The notes beneath the pieces are model-generated. The model was not told where the DNA came from. It saw nothing but the letters and a program-made list of their open reading frames with translations, and searched no databases. A stretch of DNA of 64,000 nucleotides from Pseudomonas sp. LBUM920 (GTDB lineage Bacteria > Pseudomonadota > Gammaproteobacteria > Pseudomonadales > Pseudomonadaceae). Shown one piece after another: positions 34,245 to 43,297 of this stretch. The stretch covers positions 5,003,501 through 5,067,500 of the forward strand of contig NZ_CP027762.1 of the NCBI RefSeq assembly GCF_003852315.1. The letters run 5' to 3'. The position numbers and the translations under genes were made by a program. Within the stretch, counting starts at the first letter, position 1. Each line of letters starts with the position of its first letter.

Positions 34245-34636
34245 TCCTTCCCTCCTGCTTATCCCCCTACCTTATGTCGCCTCGTGCTAGAAAATCGGCA
34301 AATTGCCACTAGTCTTAAACACGAGGGCAAAAGGCCATATTGCTATAGGATGTGCGGCCTCAAACCCCGTCGCGGCCTGGACTTGCGAGAAGTTCCTTTG
34401 CGGAATTACTCATTGAAAAGTTTTCAAACCAGTCCGCAAAAATGCAAATGAGTGCTGGCATAAAGCCTTTAGGCAGTTCAATATTTGTCACAGAATTGAC
34501 GCCAAGGAAATGTCAAATCTGAGGCATGATGCGGCCTCTTTGCAATTCGGGTTGAACTTTGGTCGTGAGCCTTGTCTTAACACTCATCTTGCGGCCAATT
34601 CCAAAAACCGCTCCCCTGAACTAACCGGTTAAATAT
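34245..34636 (+). promoter_or_regulatory. amrZ upstream region
   Basis: 392 bp without a gene. GAACTT at 34554-34559 followed after 15 bp by TCTTA (34575-34579) resembles an AlgT/sigma22 promoter, known to drive amrZ in P. aeruginosa, but the spacing is one or two short. A/T-rich stretches around 34420-34500 could hold AmrZ autoregulatory sites; none is assigned. Confidence 0.4.
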
Positions 34637-34963
34637 ATGCGCCCATTGAAACAGGCAATTTATTCCAGCCGTACGGCTGACAAGTTCGTCGTACGTCTGC
34701 CAGACGGAATGCGGGAACGCATTGCCGAGGTGGCTCGCAATCATCACCGCAGTATGAACTCCGAAATCATCGCGCGCCTGGAACAGAGCCTTATTCAGGA
34801 AGGTGCGCTGGGCGAAGAGTTGAGCATGCGCCTGGACAGCCCCGAGCTGTCACTGCACGAACGCGAACTGCTGCAGCGTTTTCGTCAGCTCTCCCACCGC
34901 CAGCAAAATGCTCTCGTCTCGCTTATTGCGCACGACGTCGAGGCGGCCGCAGAAGCCAATTGA
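34637..34963 (+). CDS. amrZ: Ribbon-helix-helix regulator AmrZ (AlgZ)
   Basis: 108 residues with an Arc-type ribbon-helix-helix domain: TADKFVVRLPDGMRERIAEVA, then HRSMNSEIIARLEQSL. The C-terminal helix (ELSLHERELLQRFRQLSHRQQNAL) is the AmrZ tetramerisation segment. AmrZ activates or represses alginate, flagellar (fleQ), pilus and c-di-GMP genes in Pseudomonas. Here it lies alone, close to a flagellar region, with a terminator behind it. Confidence 0.95.
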   Translation: MRPLKQAIYSSRTADKFVVRLPDGMRERIAEVARNHHRSMNSEIIARLEQSLIQEGALGEELSMRLDSPELSLHERELLQRFRQLSHRQQNALVSLIAHDVEAAAEAN

Positions 34964-34980
34964 TCTGCAGTTGAAAGCCG

Positions 34981-35000
34981 AAGCCAGCCATGTGCTGGCT
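34981..35000 (+). terminator. Terminator of amrZ
   Basis: Stem AAGCCAGC/GCTGGCTT with a short loop followed by TTTTTTT. Confidence 0.9.
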
Positions 35001-35080
35001 TTTTTTTGCCTGCGATTTGATAAAAGGAATGCCGAGAACAGACGGTAAAGCGGGAGCAGAGGTGCTCCCGCCGAGGGGGA

Positions 35081-36523
35081 TCAGAGCAGAAAGATCGTCG
35101 CCAGGCCCAGGAAGATGAAGAAGCCGCCGCTGTCGGTCATGGCAGTGATCATCACACTGGCACCCATCGCCGGATCACGCCCAAGGCGCGCCAGGGTCAT
35201 GGGGATCAACACCCCCATCAACGCCGCCAGTAGCAGGTTGAGGGTCATCGCGGCGGTCATCACAACGCCAAGCGACCAACTGCCATACAGCAAGTAAGCC
35301 ACCACGCCGATCACGCCACCCCACACCAGGCCATTAATCAGGCCCACGGCCAACTCTTTGCGCAACAGTCGCGAGGAATTGGCCGTACTCACTTGGTCCA
35401 ATGCCATCGCACGCACAATCATCGTGATCGTCTGGTTACCGGAGTTGCCGCCGATACCCGCCACAATCGGCATCAGCGCCGCCAAGGCCACCAGCTTCTC
35501 GATCGAACCTTCGAACAGCCCGATCACGCGCGAGGCGATGAAGGCTGTGATCAGGTTGATCGCCAGCCAGGCCCAACGGTTGTGCAGAGAGCGCCAGACC
35601 GACGCAAAAATGTCTTCCTCTTCGCGCAAACCGGCCATGTTGAGGACTTCGGTTTCACTCTCTTCACGAATCAGGTCGACCATTTCGTCGATGGTCAAAC
35701 GGCCAATCAGCTTGCCGTTCTTGTCGACCACCGGCGCCGAGATCAAGTCGTAACGCTCAAACGCCTGCGCCGCCTCGTAGGCATCCTCATCCGGGTGAAA
35801 GCTCACGGTGTCGCTGGCCATCAAATCCGCAACTTTCTTGTCCGGATCATTTACCAGCAGACGCTTGATTGGCAGCACGCCCTTGAGAATGCCTTCGTAG
35901 TCGACCACAAACAATTTGTCGGTGTGACCGGGCAACTCTTTCAGGCGACGCAGATAACGCAGCACTACTTCCAGGCTGACGTCTTCGCGGATGGTGACCA
36001 TCTCGAAGTCCATCAACGCGCCGACCTGGTCCTCGTCGTAGGACAGCGCGGAGCGCACACGCTCACGCTGCTGGCTGTCGAGCGCTTCCATCAGCTCATG
36101 GACAACATCACGGGGCAGCTCAGGAGCCAGGTCGGCCAGTTCGTCGGCGTCCATCTCCTTGGCTGCAGCCAGGAGCTCATGATCGTCCATGTCGGCGATC
36201 AGGGTTTCACGAACCGAGTCGGATACCTCGAGGAGAATATCGCCGTCGCGGTCGGCCTTGACCAACTGCCAGAGGGTCAGTCGATCATCCAGCGGCAAGG
36301 CTTCGAGGATATAAGCAACGTCGGCGGAGTGCAGGTCATCGAGCTTGCGTTGCAGCTCGACGAGGTTCTGCCGGTGCACCAGGTTTTCGACGCGGTCGTG
36401 ATGCGGACCTTCCTGGCGGTGCGTGAGGTCTTCGACCACGCGCTGGCGCTGCAGCAGCTCAATAACTTGAGCCAGGCGATCCTGCAGGCTGTCTTGTGTT
36501 TTCTTTACTTCTACTTCGGTCAT
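35081..36523 (-). CDS. mgtE: Magnesium transporter MgtE
   Basis: 480 residues from the ATG at 36523 (MTEVEVKKTQDSLQDRLAQV), with a GGAG upstream. An N-terminal superhelical domain (about 30-160, with ALPLDDRLTLWQ) precedes two CBS domains (about 165-285) and five C-terminal membrane helices with PIVAGIGGNSGNQT. It is a Mg2+-gated Mg2+ channel/transporter in the inner membrane. Neighbours are amrZ and a tRNA cluster; no operon partner. Confidence 0.94.
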   Translation of the reverse strand: MTEVEVKKTQDSLQDRLAQVIELLQRQRVVEDLTHRQEGPHHDRVENLVHRQNLVELQRKLDDLHSADVAYILEALPLDDRLTLWQLVKADRDGDILLEVSDSVRETLIADMDDHELLAAAKEMDADELADLAPELPRDVVHELMEALDSQQRERVRSALSYDEDQVGALMDFEMVTIREDVSLEVVLRYLRRLKELPGHTDKLFVVDYEGILKGVLPIKRLLVNDPDKKVADLMASDTVSFHPDEDAYEAAQAFERYDLISAPVVDKNGKLIGRLTIDEMVDLIREESETEVLNMAGLREEEDIFASVWRSLHNRWAWLAINLITAFIASRVIGLFEGSIEKLVALAALMPIVAGIGGNSGNQTITMIVRAMALDQVSTANSSRLLRKELAVGLINGLVWGGVIGVVAYLLYGSWSLGVVMTAAMTLNLLLAALMGVLIPMTLARLGRDPAMGASVMITAMTDSGGFFIFLGLATIFLL

Positions 36524-36828
36524 AGGCGAACTCCACTCCCAGCAGCGGGGCACGCCGGAAGGATCAATCAGTCAATTCATGATTGGTAAAACGGGGTACT
36601 AAGTAACTACTGGGTAAGTCCATGGAGGTATTCCACAAGCCCCGGCGGGGCTGACGGGCGCAATGATACACCGTGCGTCCGGTTTAAACGTTAAAAAACT
36701 GGAAAGAACAAGCGCTTGCGAGCCAAAGCTGAGCATTGGCTGCATCTATGAACTGCGACGACACGGCGGATAAGGAAAACACATGGCGCAGGAGAAAAAG
36801 ATAAAATCCCACACAAACCCCAGACGGC
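36524..36828. other. Gap upstream of mgtE
   Basis: About 305 bp without a gene. A short GC-rich hairpin (CCCCGGCGGGG near 36643) is present. No M-box-like Mg2+ riboswitch was recognised. Confidence 0.5.
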
Positions 36829-36855
36829 AAAAAGCCCGCACTAGGCGGGCTTTTT
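36829..36855 (-). terminator. Terminator of the tRNA operon
   Basis: 11-bp stem AAAAAGCCCGC/GCGGGCTTTTT, 5-nt loop, T run on the minus strand, 8 nt past the last tRNA. Confidence 0.92.
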
Positions 36856-36862
36856 GTTTGTA

Positions 36863-36939
36863 TGGTGCACTCGACAGGATTCGAACCTGTGACCGCTCGG
36901 TTCGTAGCCGAGTACTCTATCCAGCTGAGCTACGAGTGC
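36863..36939 (-). tRNA. tRNA-Arg (ACG), copy 2
   Basis: 77 nt with encoded CCA. Acceptor GCACTCG/CGAGTGC, anticodon stem CTCGG/CCGAG with loop CTACGAA giving ACG (read as ICG after deamination). Identical to the copy at 37012-37088. Confidence 0.96.
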
Positions 36940-37011
36940 AGATTGTGTTTTTAGACCAGATCACAACTGGTTGAAGCCGAGTCACCTGCATTGCTGCAAC
37001 TGACTCTTAAA

Positions 37012-37088
37012 TGGTGCACTCGACAGGATTCGAACCTGTGACCGCTCGGTTCGTAGCCGAGTACTCTATCCAGCTGAGCTACGAGTGC
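37012..37088 (-). tRNA. tRNA-Arg (ACG), copy 1
   Basis: 77 nt, base-for-base identical to the copy at 36863-36939, 72 bp apart. Transcribed after tRNA-Ser in the same direction. Confidence 0.96.
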
Positions 37089-37196
37089 ATTTGTTGCCGC
37101 GCATTATAGGCCGTTCAATCTCTATGTAAAGCTATTTTTTCGAGTAATTTCAACAACTTACCGAAAAAACCAGATCGCAACGTACTAAGCAAATAA

Positions 37197-37287
37197 TGGC
37201 GGAGAACGGGGGATTCGAACCCCCGACACCCTTTTGAGGTGTACTCCCTTAGCAGGGGAGCGCCTTCGGCCACTCGGCCAGCTCTCC
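37197..37287 (-). tRNA. tRNA-Ser (GCT)
   Basis: 91 nt with encoded GCCA end and the long variable arm of class II tRNAs. The anticodon loop CTGCTAA gives GCT. It lies between csrA and the tRNA-Arg genes, as in other Pseudomonas. Confidence 0.96.
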
Positions 37288-37349
37288 GCAACACGGGGCG
37301 TATATTAACCACGTTCATCCCCGTTTGCAAACATAAAAAACGATAAAAA

Positions 37350-37538
37350 TTAAAGGCTTGGTTCTTCGTCCTTCTCTTTCTTGATCCGCAGGTAAATTTC
37401 CTCGCGGTGGACCGCTACCTCTTTCGGAGCGTTAACCCCGATACGTACTTGATTGCCTTTGACGCCGAGCACGGTCACGGTGATTTCGCCATCACCGATA
37501 ATCAGGCTTTCTGCGCACCGACGAGTCAGAATCAGCAT
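37350..37538 (-). CDS. csrA: Carbon storage/secondary metabolism regulator CsrA (RsmA)
   Basis: 62 residues from the ATG at 37538 (MLILTRRCAESLIIGDGEITV), with GAGGAGAAAGG upstream; the reading frame extends six codons further but those are not conserved. Contains VRIGVNAPKEVAVHREEIY, with the RNA-contacting Arg44 at its usual place. It binds GGA motifs in mRNA leaders and is titrated by RsmX/Y/Z RNAs. The order alaS-lysC-csrA-tRNA-Ser is conserved. Confidence 0.97.
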   Translation of the reverse strand: MLILTRRCAESLIIGDGEITVTVLGVKGNQVRIGVNAPKEVAVHREEIYLRIKKEKDEEPSL

Positions 37539-37679
37539 ACCTTTCTCCTCACGCATTTCAGTTCAGGAACAACAGTCTGCAAAAAAAAGGCGTTCGACCT
37601 ACGACGTGAAAGCCGTAGCCCTAACGGCCTAAGTATTGTCGAGCACACGCAAAAGACCATGCGCCCCACAAAAAAATGA

Positions 37680-37701
37680 AAGGCGCGGTAAACCGCGCCT
37701 T
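37680..37701 (-). terminator. Terminator of lysC
   Basis: Stem AAGGCGCGGT/ACCGCGCCTT followed by TTTCATTTTTTT on the minus strand, 13 nt past the lysC stop. The stretch 37539-37679 probably contains the csrA promoter, not resolved. Confidence 0.85.
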
Positions 37702-37713
37702 CCTGGCATCGCA

Positions 37714-38955
37714 TCACTCGCCCTGTCGGGCCGGAGCGTCCAGCTCAAAAGCGGTATGCAGCGCGCGTACAGCCAGTTCCAGGTACTTCTCTTCGATCAC
37801 CACCGAGACTTTGATTTCCGAGGTGGAGATCATCTGGATATTGATGCTTTCCTTGGCCAGCGCCTCAAACATGCGGCTGGCAACGCCGGCATGAGAACGC
37901 ATGCCCACGCCCACGATCGACACTTTGGCAATCTTGGTATCGCCGACTACTTCACGGGCGCCAATCTCGCTCGCCGTGTTCTGCAGGATCCGCTCCGCCG
38001 CATCGTACTCGTTACGGTGCACGGTGAAGGTGAAATCGGTGGTGTTATCGTGCGAAACGTTTTGCACGATCATGTCGACTTCAATGTTCGCGCCACTGAT
38101 AGGACCGAGGATCTTGAAGGCCACGCCCGGAGTATCCGGCACGCCACGGATCGTCAGCTTGGCTTCATCGCGGTTGAAAGCGATGCCGGAAATGATCGGC
38201 TGTTCCATGGATTCCTCTTCATCAATAGTAATGAGGGTGCCCGGACCCTCTTTGAAGCTGTGCAATACGCGCAGCGGAACGTTGTACTTGCCGGCGAACT
38301 CCACCGCGCGGATCTGCAGCACCTTGGAACCGAGACTGGCCATTTCCAGCATCTCTTCAAAGGTGATCTTGTCCAGACGCTGGGCCACGGACACCACACG
38401 TGGGTCGGTGGTGTAGACGCCGTCCACATCGGTATAGATCTGGCATTCGTCAGCCTTGAGGGCCGCTGCCAGCGCCACGCCAGTGGTGTCTGAACCGCCA
38501 CGCCCCAGGGTCGTGATATTGCCCTGCTCGTCCACACCCTGGAAACCGGCTACAACTACTACGCGCCCGGCTTTCAGATCTGTGCGGATTTTCTGATCAT
38601 CAATCTGCAGGATGCGCGCCTTGGTATGTGCACTGTCGGTCAGGATGCGCACCTGGCTGCCAGTGTAGGACACCGCCGGTACACCACGCTTGTTCAGCGC
38701 CATGGCCAACAGGGCAATAGTGACCTGTTCACCGGTGGACACGATCACATCCAGCTCACGCGGCAGCGGCTGTTGATCACCGCTGATCGCCTTGGCCAGA
38801 TCGATCAGGCGATTGGTCTCGCCGCTCATGGCCGACAGCACCACCACCAGGTCGTCGCCGGCGTCGCGGAATTTCTTAACCTTGTCGGCGACCTGCTCGA
38901 TTCTTTCGACAGAACCGACCGAGGTGCCTCCGAATTTCTGTACGATCAAAGCCAT
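37714..38955 (-). CDS. lysC: Aspartokinase
   Basis: 413 residues. The kinase domain starts MALIVQKFGGTSVGSVERI, with FQGVDEQGNITTLGRGGSDTT, and is followed by two ACT domains (about 265-410), the regulatory part sensing lysine/threonine. It makes aspartyl phosphate for lysine, threonine and methionine. As in other Pseudomonas the beta subunit may be made from an internal start in the same frame; I did not identify that site. It follows alaS by 97 nt. Confidence 0.95.
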   Translation of the reverse strand: MALIVQKFGGTSVGSVERIEQVADKVKKFRDAGDDLVVVLSAMSGETNRLIDLAKAISGDQQPLPRELDVIVSTGEQVTIALLAMALNKRGVPAVSYTGSQVRILTDSAHTKARILQIDDQKIRTDLKAGRVVVVAGFQGVDEQGNITTLGRGGSDTTGVALAAALKADECQIYTDVDGVYTTDPRVVSVAQRLDKITFEEMLEMASLGSKVLQIRAVEFAGKYNVPLRVLHSFKEGPGTLITIDEEESMEQPIISGIAFNRDEAKLTIRGVPDTPGVAFKILGPISGANIEVDMIVQNVSHDNTTDFTFTVHRNEYDAAERILQNTASEIGAREVVGDTKIAKVSIVGVGMRSHAGVASRMFEALAKESINIQMISTSEIKVSVVIEEKYLELAVRALHTAFELDAPARQGE

Positions 38956-39052
38956 TTCTAAGCCGCCTCAGCCCGTAAAGGGGCGCCCAATAAACAAATC
39001 TTCCAGCAACTGAACAAGCCCATGACTAGACCATGGGCTCATTAACAGCGCC

Positions 39053-41671
39053 TTAAATACCGGCCTCGACAAACGGCACAGTCAGGGCCAGGGCCGCGTC
39101 CAGGGCACCGGCGTCTACACCACCGCCTTGCGCCATGTCCGGACGACCGCCGCCCTTCCCGCCCACTGCCGCAGCGGCTTGCTTCATCAAATCACCAGCC
39201 TTGAGTTGGCCAGTCAGGTCTTTGGTTACACCGGCAACCAGAACGACCTTATCCTCATGGACACTGCCGAGCAGGATCACTGCGCGGCCGAGCTTGTTCT
39301 TCAACTGATCGACCAAGGCCAACAGCGCCTTGCCGTCCTGACCATCCAGGCGCACGGCCAGGACCTTCACGCCCTTGACGTCCAGGGCAGAGGCCGACAG
39401 ATCATCGCCCGCTGCACTGGCAGCCTTGGCCTGCAACTGCTCCAGCTGTTTTTCCAGCTGGCGGTTGCGCTCCAGTACCCCAGAGAGCTTGTCGATCAGG
39501 TTGTCGCGGCTGCCCTTGACCAGGCTGGCCGCTTCCTTGAGTTGTTCTTCGGCCGCATTGAGGTAGGCCAGTGCCGCAGCACCGGTGACCGCTTCAATAC
39601 GCCGTACACCCGAGGCCACACCGCCCTCGCTGATGATTTTCAGCAGACCGATGTCGCCGGTACGGTTGGCGTGGATACCGCCACACAGCTCCACCGAGAA
39701 GCTGCCGCCCATGCTCAGTACGCGTACTTCGTCGCCGTACTTCTCGCCAAACAGCGCCATGGCGCCTTTGTTTTTGGCGGTTTCGATGTCGGTTTCTTCG
39801 GTTTCCACCGGGGTATTCTTGCGAATTTCGGCGTTGACGATGTCTTCCAGCGCCTTGATCTGCTCAGGCTTGATCGCTTCAAAGTGGCTGAAGTCGAAAC
39901 GCAGGCGCTGGCTATCAACCAACGAACCCTTCTGCTGCACGTGCTCACCCAGCACCTGACGCAAGGCGGCGTGCAGCAAGTGAGTGGCGGAGTGGTTCAA
40001 AGCAGTTGCATGCCGCACGTCGGCATCCACTTGAGTGTCTACCGGCGCGCCGACGGTCAAGTTGCCCAACACCAACACGCCGTGGTGCAGGAATGCGCCG
40101 CCGGTCTTGGTAGTGTCGCGCACCTCAAAACGACCGGACGTCGAGCTCAGGTAGCCGCAATCGCCCACCTGACCACCGGATTCGGCGTAGAACGGCGTCT
40201 GGTCCAGGACCACAACAGCCTCTTCACCTTCATTGAGCACGTCGACCGATTTGCCGTCTTTATAGATGGCCACGATCTTCGCCGCGCCAACGGTTGCCTT
40301 GTAGCCGATGAACTCGGTAGGCACATCAACCTTGACCAGCGTGTTGTAGTCCAGACCAAAGGAGCTGGCAGAGCGAGCGCGCACGCGCTGGGCTTCCATC
40401 TCACGCTCAAAACCCGCTTCATCGACGGTCAGCTCGCGCTCGCGGGCGATGTCGGCAGTCAGGTCCATAGGGAAACCGTAGGTGTCGTACAACTTGAACA
40501 CCACGTCGCCCGGCACCACGGTGCCTTTGAGCTCGGCCAGGTCCTGCTCCAGAATCTTCAAGCCGTGTTCCAGGGTCTTGGAGAACTGCTCTTCTTCAGC
40601 CTTGAGCACGCGCTCGATGTTGGACTGCTGCTGCTTGAGTTCCGGGAAGGCATCGCCCATCTCGGCCACCAGCGCGGCAACGATCTTGTAGAAGAAGCTG
40701 CCGCTGGCACCCAACTTGTTACCGTGACGGCAGGCGCGACGGATGATCCGGCGCAGCACGTAGCCGCGGCCTTCGTTCGATGGCAGTACGCCGTCGGCGA
40801 TCAGGAAGCTGCAGGAGCGGATGTGGTCAGACACCACCTTGAGCGAAGACTGACCTTCGTTGGCGCAGCCGATGGCGGCGGCCGAAGCGCTCAGCAGGTT
40901 GGTGAACAGGTCGATTTCATAGTTGGAGTGAACGTGCTGCATCACCGCACTGATCCGCTCCAGGCCCATGCCGGTGTCGACCGACGGGGCTGGCAGCGGA
41001 TGCAACACGCCATCGGCGGTGCGGTTGAACTGCATGAACACGTTGTTCCAGATCTCGATGTAACGGTCACCGTCTTCTTCCGGCGAGCCCGGTGGGCCGC
41101 CCCAGATGTCGGCGCCGTGATCGTAGAAAATCTCGGTGCACGGGCCGCATGGACCGGTATCGCCCATGGTCCAGAAGTTATCGGAGGCGTAAGGCGCGCC
41201 CTTGTTGTCGCCGATGCGAATCATGCGCTCGACCGGCACGCCGACTTCTTTGGTCCAGATGTCATACGCTTCGTCGTCCGTGGCGTAGACGGTGACCCAG
41301 AGTTTTTCCTTTGGCAGCTTCAACACGCCGGTCAGGAAGGTCCAGGCGAAAGTAATCGCATCTTTCTTGAAATAGTCGCCGAAGCTGAAGTTACCCAGCA
41401 TCTCGAAAAAAGTGTGGTGACGGGCGGTGTAACCGACGTTTTCCAGGTCGCTGTTCTTGCCGCCGGCGCGCACGCACTTCTGGCTGCTGGTCGCGCGGGT
41501 GTAGGCGCGCTTTTCCTGGCCCAGGAAGCAGTCCTTGAACTGGTTCATCCCCGCGTTAGTGAACAGCAGGGTGGGGTCATTGCCTGGGATCAAGGAGCTG
41601 GAGGCTACACGGGTGTGGCCTTGCTCTTCGAAGAAGCGAAGGAAGGCTTCACGGATTTCTGCGCTTTTCAT
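39053..41671 (-). CDS. alaS: Alanyl-tRNA synthetase
   Basis: 872 residues from the ATG at 41671 (MKSAEIREAFLRFFEEQGH). Class II catalytic domain, editing domain with HSATHLLHAAL and CGGIHANRTGDIG (the zinc/editing His and Cys ligands), and a C-terminal Gly-rich dimerisation domain (GGKGGGRPDMAQGGG). It charges tRNA-Ala and edits mischarged Ser/Gly. A palindrome covers its predicted -10 element. Confidence 0.97.
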   Translation of the reverse strand: MKSAEIREAFLRFFEEQGHTRVASSSLIPGNDPTLLFTNAGMNQFKDCFLGQEKRAYTRATSSQKCVRAGGKNSDLENVGYTARHHTFFEMLGNFSFGDYFKKDAITFAWTFLTGVLKLPKEKLWVTVYATDDEAYDIWTKEVGVPVERMIRIGDNKGAPYASDNFWTMGDTGPCGPCTEIFYDHGADIWGGPPGSPEEDGDRYIEIWNNVFMQFNRTADGVLHPLPAPSVDTGMGLERISAVMQHVHSNYEIDLFTNLLSASAAAIGCANEGQSSLKVVSDHIRSCSFLIADGVLPSNEGRGYVLRRIIRRACRHGNKLGASGSFFYKIVAALVAEMGDAFPELKQQQSNIERVLKAEEEQFSKTLEHGLKILEQDLAELKGTVVPGDVVFKLYDTYGFPMDLTADIARERELTVDEAGFEREMEAQRVRARSASSFGLDYNTLVKVDVPTEFIGYKATVGAAKIVAIYKDGKSVDVLNEGEEAVVVLDQTPFYAESGGQVGDCGYLSSTSGRFEVRDTTKTGGAFLHHGVLVLGNLTVGAPVDTQVDADVRHATALNHSATHLLHAALRQVLGEHVQQKGSLVDSQRLRFDFSHFEAIKPEQIKALEDIVNAEIRKNTPVETEETDIETAKNKGAMALFGEKYGDEVRVLSMGGSFSVELCGGIHANRTGDIGLLKIISEGGVASGVRRIEAVTGAAALAYLNAAEEQLKEAASLVKGSRDNLIDKLSGVLERNRQLEKQLEQLQAKAASAAGDDLSASALDVKGVKVLAVRLDGQDGKALLALVDQLKNKLGRAVILLGSVHEDKVVLVAGVTKDLTGQLKAGDLMKQAAAAVGGKGGGRPDMAQGGGVDAGALDAALALTVPFVEAGI

Positions 41672-41732
41672 TAGGTTCTTCCACGGAGTCTGCGGCCAAA
41701 GGCCAGTGCGCAACATCATCAGACGGAGCGAC

Positions 41733-41764
41733 GGCAAAGGGCCGCATTATATCGGCCCTTTGCC
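41733..41764 (-). promoter_or_regulatory. alaS promoter element inside a 12-bp palindrome
   Basis: GGCAAAGGGCCG, an 8-bp spacer, then the perfect complement CGGCCCTTTGCC. On the minus strand the spacer holds TATAAT (41751-41746), a consensus -10; the -35 is poor. E. coli AlaRS is known to repress its own gene through a palindrome at the transcription start, so this may be an AlaRS operator. Confidence 0.6.
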
Positions 41765-41817
41765 GGTGGTACAGCGTGTTTATGTGATAGAAACAGTCAA
41801 TTAGACGGTCTGCACCG

Positions 41818-42822
41818 TCATTTGCGTGAAAACTCGGCAAATGTCTGCACGACTTGCTCGATCTGTGCCGGGCTGACATCCAGGTGAGTGACCATGCGCA
41901 GACGCGGCGCAGCGCTCAACTTGATGCCGCACTCGGCAGCAAAGGCTTTCAACGCGTCGGCGCGGTCACCGATCTGTACGTAGACCATGTTGGTCTGCAC
42001 CGGCTCCACCGCATAACCGATCTTGCGCAGTTCATCGCCCAGCCACTGGGCGTTGGCGTGGTCATCGGCCAGGCGCTGCACCTGATGATCAAGGGCATAC
42101 AGCCCGGCCGCCGCCAGCGAGCCGGCCTGGCGCATACCGCCGCCGACCATCTTGCGCAGACGACGCGCCTTGGCGATCAACGCGCGCGAGCCGCACAACA
42201 CCGAGCCAATCGGTGCACCAAGGCCCTTGGACAGGCACACCGAAACCGAGTCGAAGTGCTGAGCAATTTCCCGCGCGTCCACCCCAAGCTTGACCGCGGC
42301 GTTGTAGATCCGCGCGCCATCCAGGTGCAGCGACAGCCCATGCTCACGGGTAAACGCCCGCGCTTTCGCCAGGTAGTCCAGCCCCAGTACCTTGCCTTGC
42401 ATGGTGTTTTCCAGCGCCAGCAGGCGGGTGCGGGCAAAGTGGAAGTCATCCGGTTTGATCGCCGCCAGCACATGGTCCAGGTCCAGCGAGCCGTCCGCCT
42501 GCACCTCCAGCGGCTGCGGCTGGATCGAACCGAGTACCGCCGCGCCACCGCCTTCGTATTTGTAGGTGTGGGCCTGTTGGCCAACGATGTATTCCTCGCC
42601 ACGCTCACAGTGAGCCATCAACGCCAGCAGGTTGCTCATGGTGCCGGTGGGCACGAACAGCGCAGCTTCGAACCCCAGACGCTTGGCCATCTCGGCCTCC
42701 AGCAGATTGACGCTGGGGTCTTCGCCGTAGACGTCATCACCACTGACGGCGCTGGCCATCGCGTCGAGCATGCCGGGGCTGGGTTGGGTCACGGTGTCGC
42801 TACGCAGGTCGATCACAGACAT
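41818..42822 (-). CDS. ltaE: Low-specificity L-threonine aldolase
   Basis: 334 residues, PLP fold type I. It opens MSVIDLRSDTVTQPSPGMLDAMASA; SVCLSKGLGAPIGSVL carries the PLP-binding Lys, and DGARIYNAAV the PLP-contacting Asp. It cleaves threonine/allo-threonine (and related hydroxy-amino acids) to glycine and an aldehyde. It is upstream of alaS, probably separately transcribed. Confidence 0.94.
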   Translation of the reverse strand: MSVIDLRSDTVTQPSPGMLDAMASAVSGDDVYGEDPSVNLLEAEMAKRLGFEAALFVPTGTMSNLLALMAHCERGEEYIVGQQAHTYKYEGGGAAVLGSIQPQPLEVQADGSLDLDHVLAAIKPDDFHFARTRLLALENTMQGKVLGLDYLAKARAFTREHGLSLHLDGARIYNAAVKLGVDAREIAQHFDSVSVCLSKGLGAPIGSVLCGSRALIAKARRLRKMVGGGMRQAGSLAAAGLYALDHQVQRLADDHANAQWLGDELRKIGYAVEPVQTNMVYVQIGDRADALKAFAAECGIKLSAAPRLRMVTHLDVSPAQIEQVVQTFAEFSRK

Positions 42823-43017
42823 GAAACAGGCCTCTAACGGGGTAATGTGATGTGCTCTTGTGGGTGATTACTGCGGGCAAAGCCACGGAATATCAAGCCC
42901 CAATTGGCTTCAATCGAATACCAACCAAACAAACCGATATAGGTTATCAATACGGCGCTCGTGCAGTTTTTGAAAAACCATGTTAAAAACTCTCCGCCGC
43001 CAGGGTTCTGGTGGCAA

Positions 43018-43181
43018 CGTTCTCAGGGCGGGGTGTAATTCCCCACCGGCGGTAATTGCACGCAATGTGCATAGCCCGCGAGCGCTTGGCGCCTCGAACT
43101 GCTCACGCAGGACGGCGACAAGGTCAGCAGACCCGGTGTGATCCCGGGGCCGACGGTCATAGTCCGGATGAAGAGAGAACG
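43018..43181 (+). promoter_or_regulatory. FMN riboswitch (RFN element)
   Basis: The 5' part CAGGGCGGGGTGTAATTCCC with ACCGGCGGTAAT, and the 3' part GATCCCGGGGCCGACGGTCA-TAGTCCGGATG, are the conserved RFN core; P1 is CGTTCTC/GAGAACG (43018-43024 with 43175-43181). It binds FMN and controls the lumazine synthase gene downstream. 42823-43017 shows no gene; its promoter was not resolved. Confidence 0.95.
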
Positions 43182-43267
43182 GGATTGGCACCTAAGGGCC
43201 GCGCGCTGTGTTCATGCTTGCATGAGGCAGTGGTTCGTACCCTTAAATCCCATTCGATTCATAACGC

Positions 43268-43288
43268 CCTGTTTTTTTCTTAAACAGG
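43268..43288 (+). promoter_or_regulatory. Shine-Dalgarno-sequestering hairpin before ribH
   Basis: CCTGTTT (43268-43274), a 7-nt loop, then AAACAGG (43282-43288), the last bases of which belong to the AGGAG ribosome site of the ATG at 43298. It is a plausible expression platform for the riboswitch, acting on translation. Confidence 0.55.
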
Positions 43289-43297
43289 AGTCAGAAC

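Noticed and set aside
36524..36828. Mg2+ riboswitch upstream of mgtE
   Set aside because: No M-box core motifs recognised; only a short GC hairpin.
39128..41674. Open frame of 848 codons opposite alaS
   Set aside because: Shadow of alaS codon bias; no recognisable motifs.
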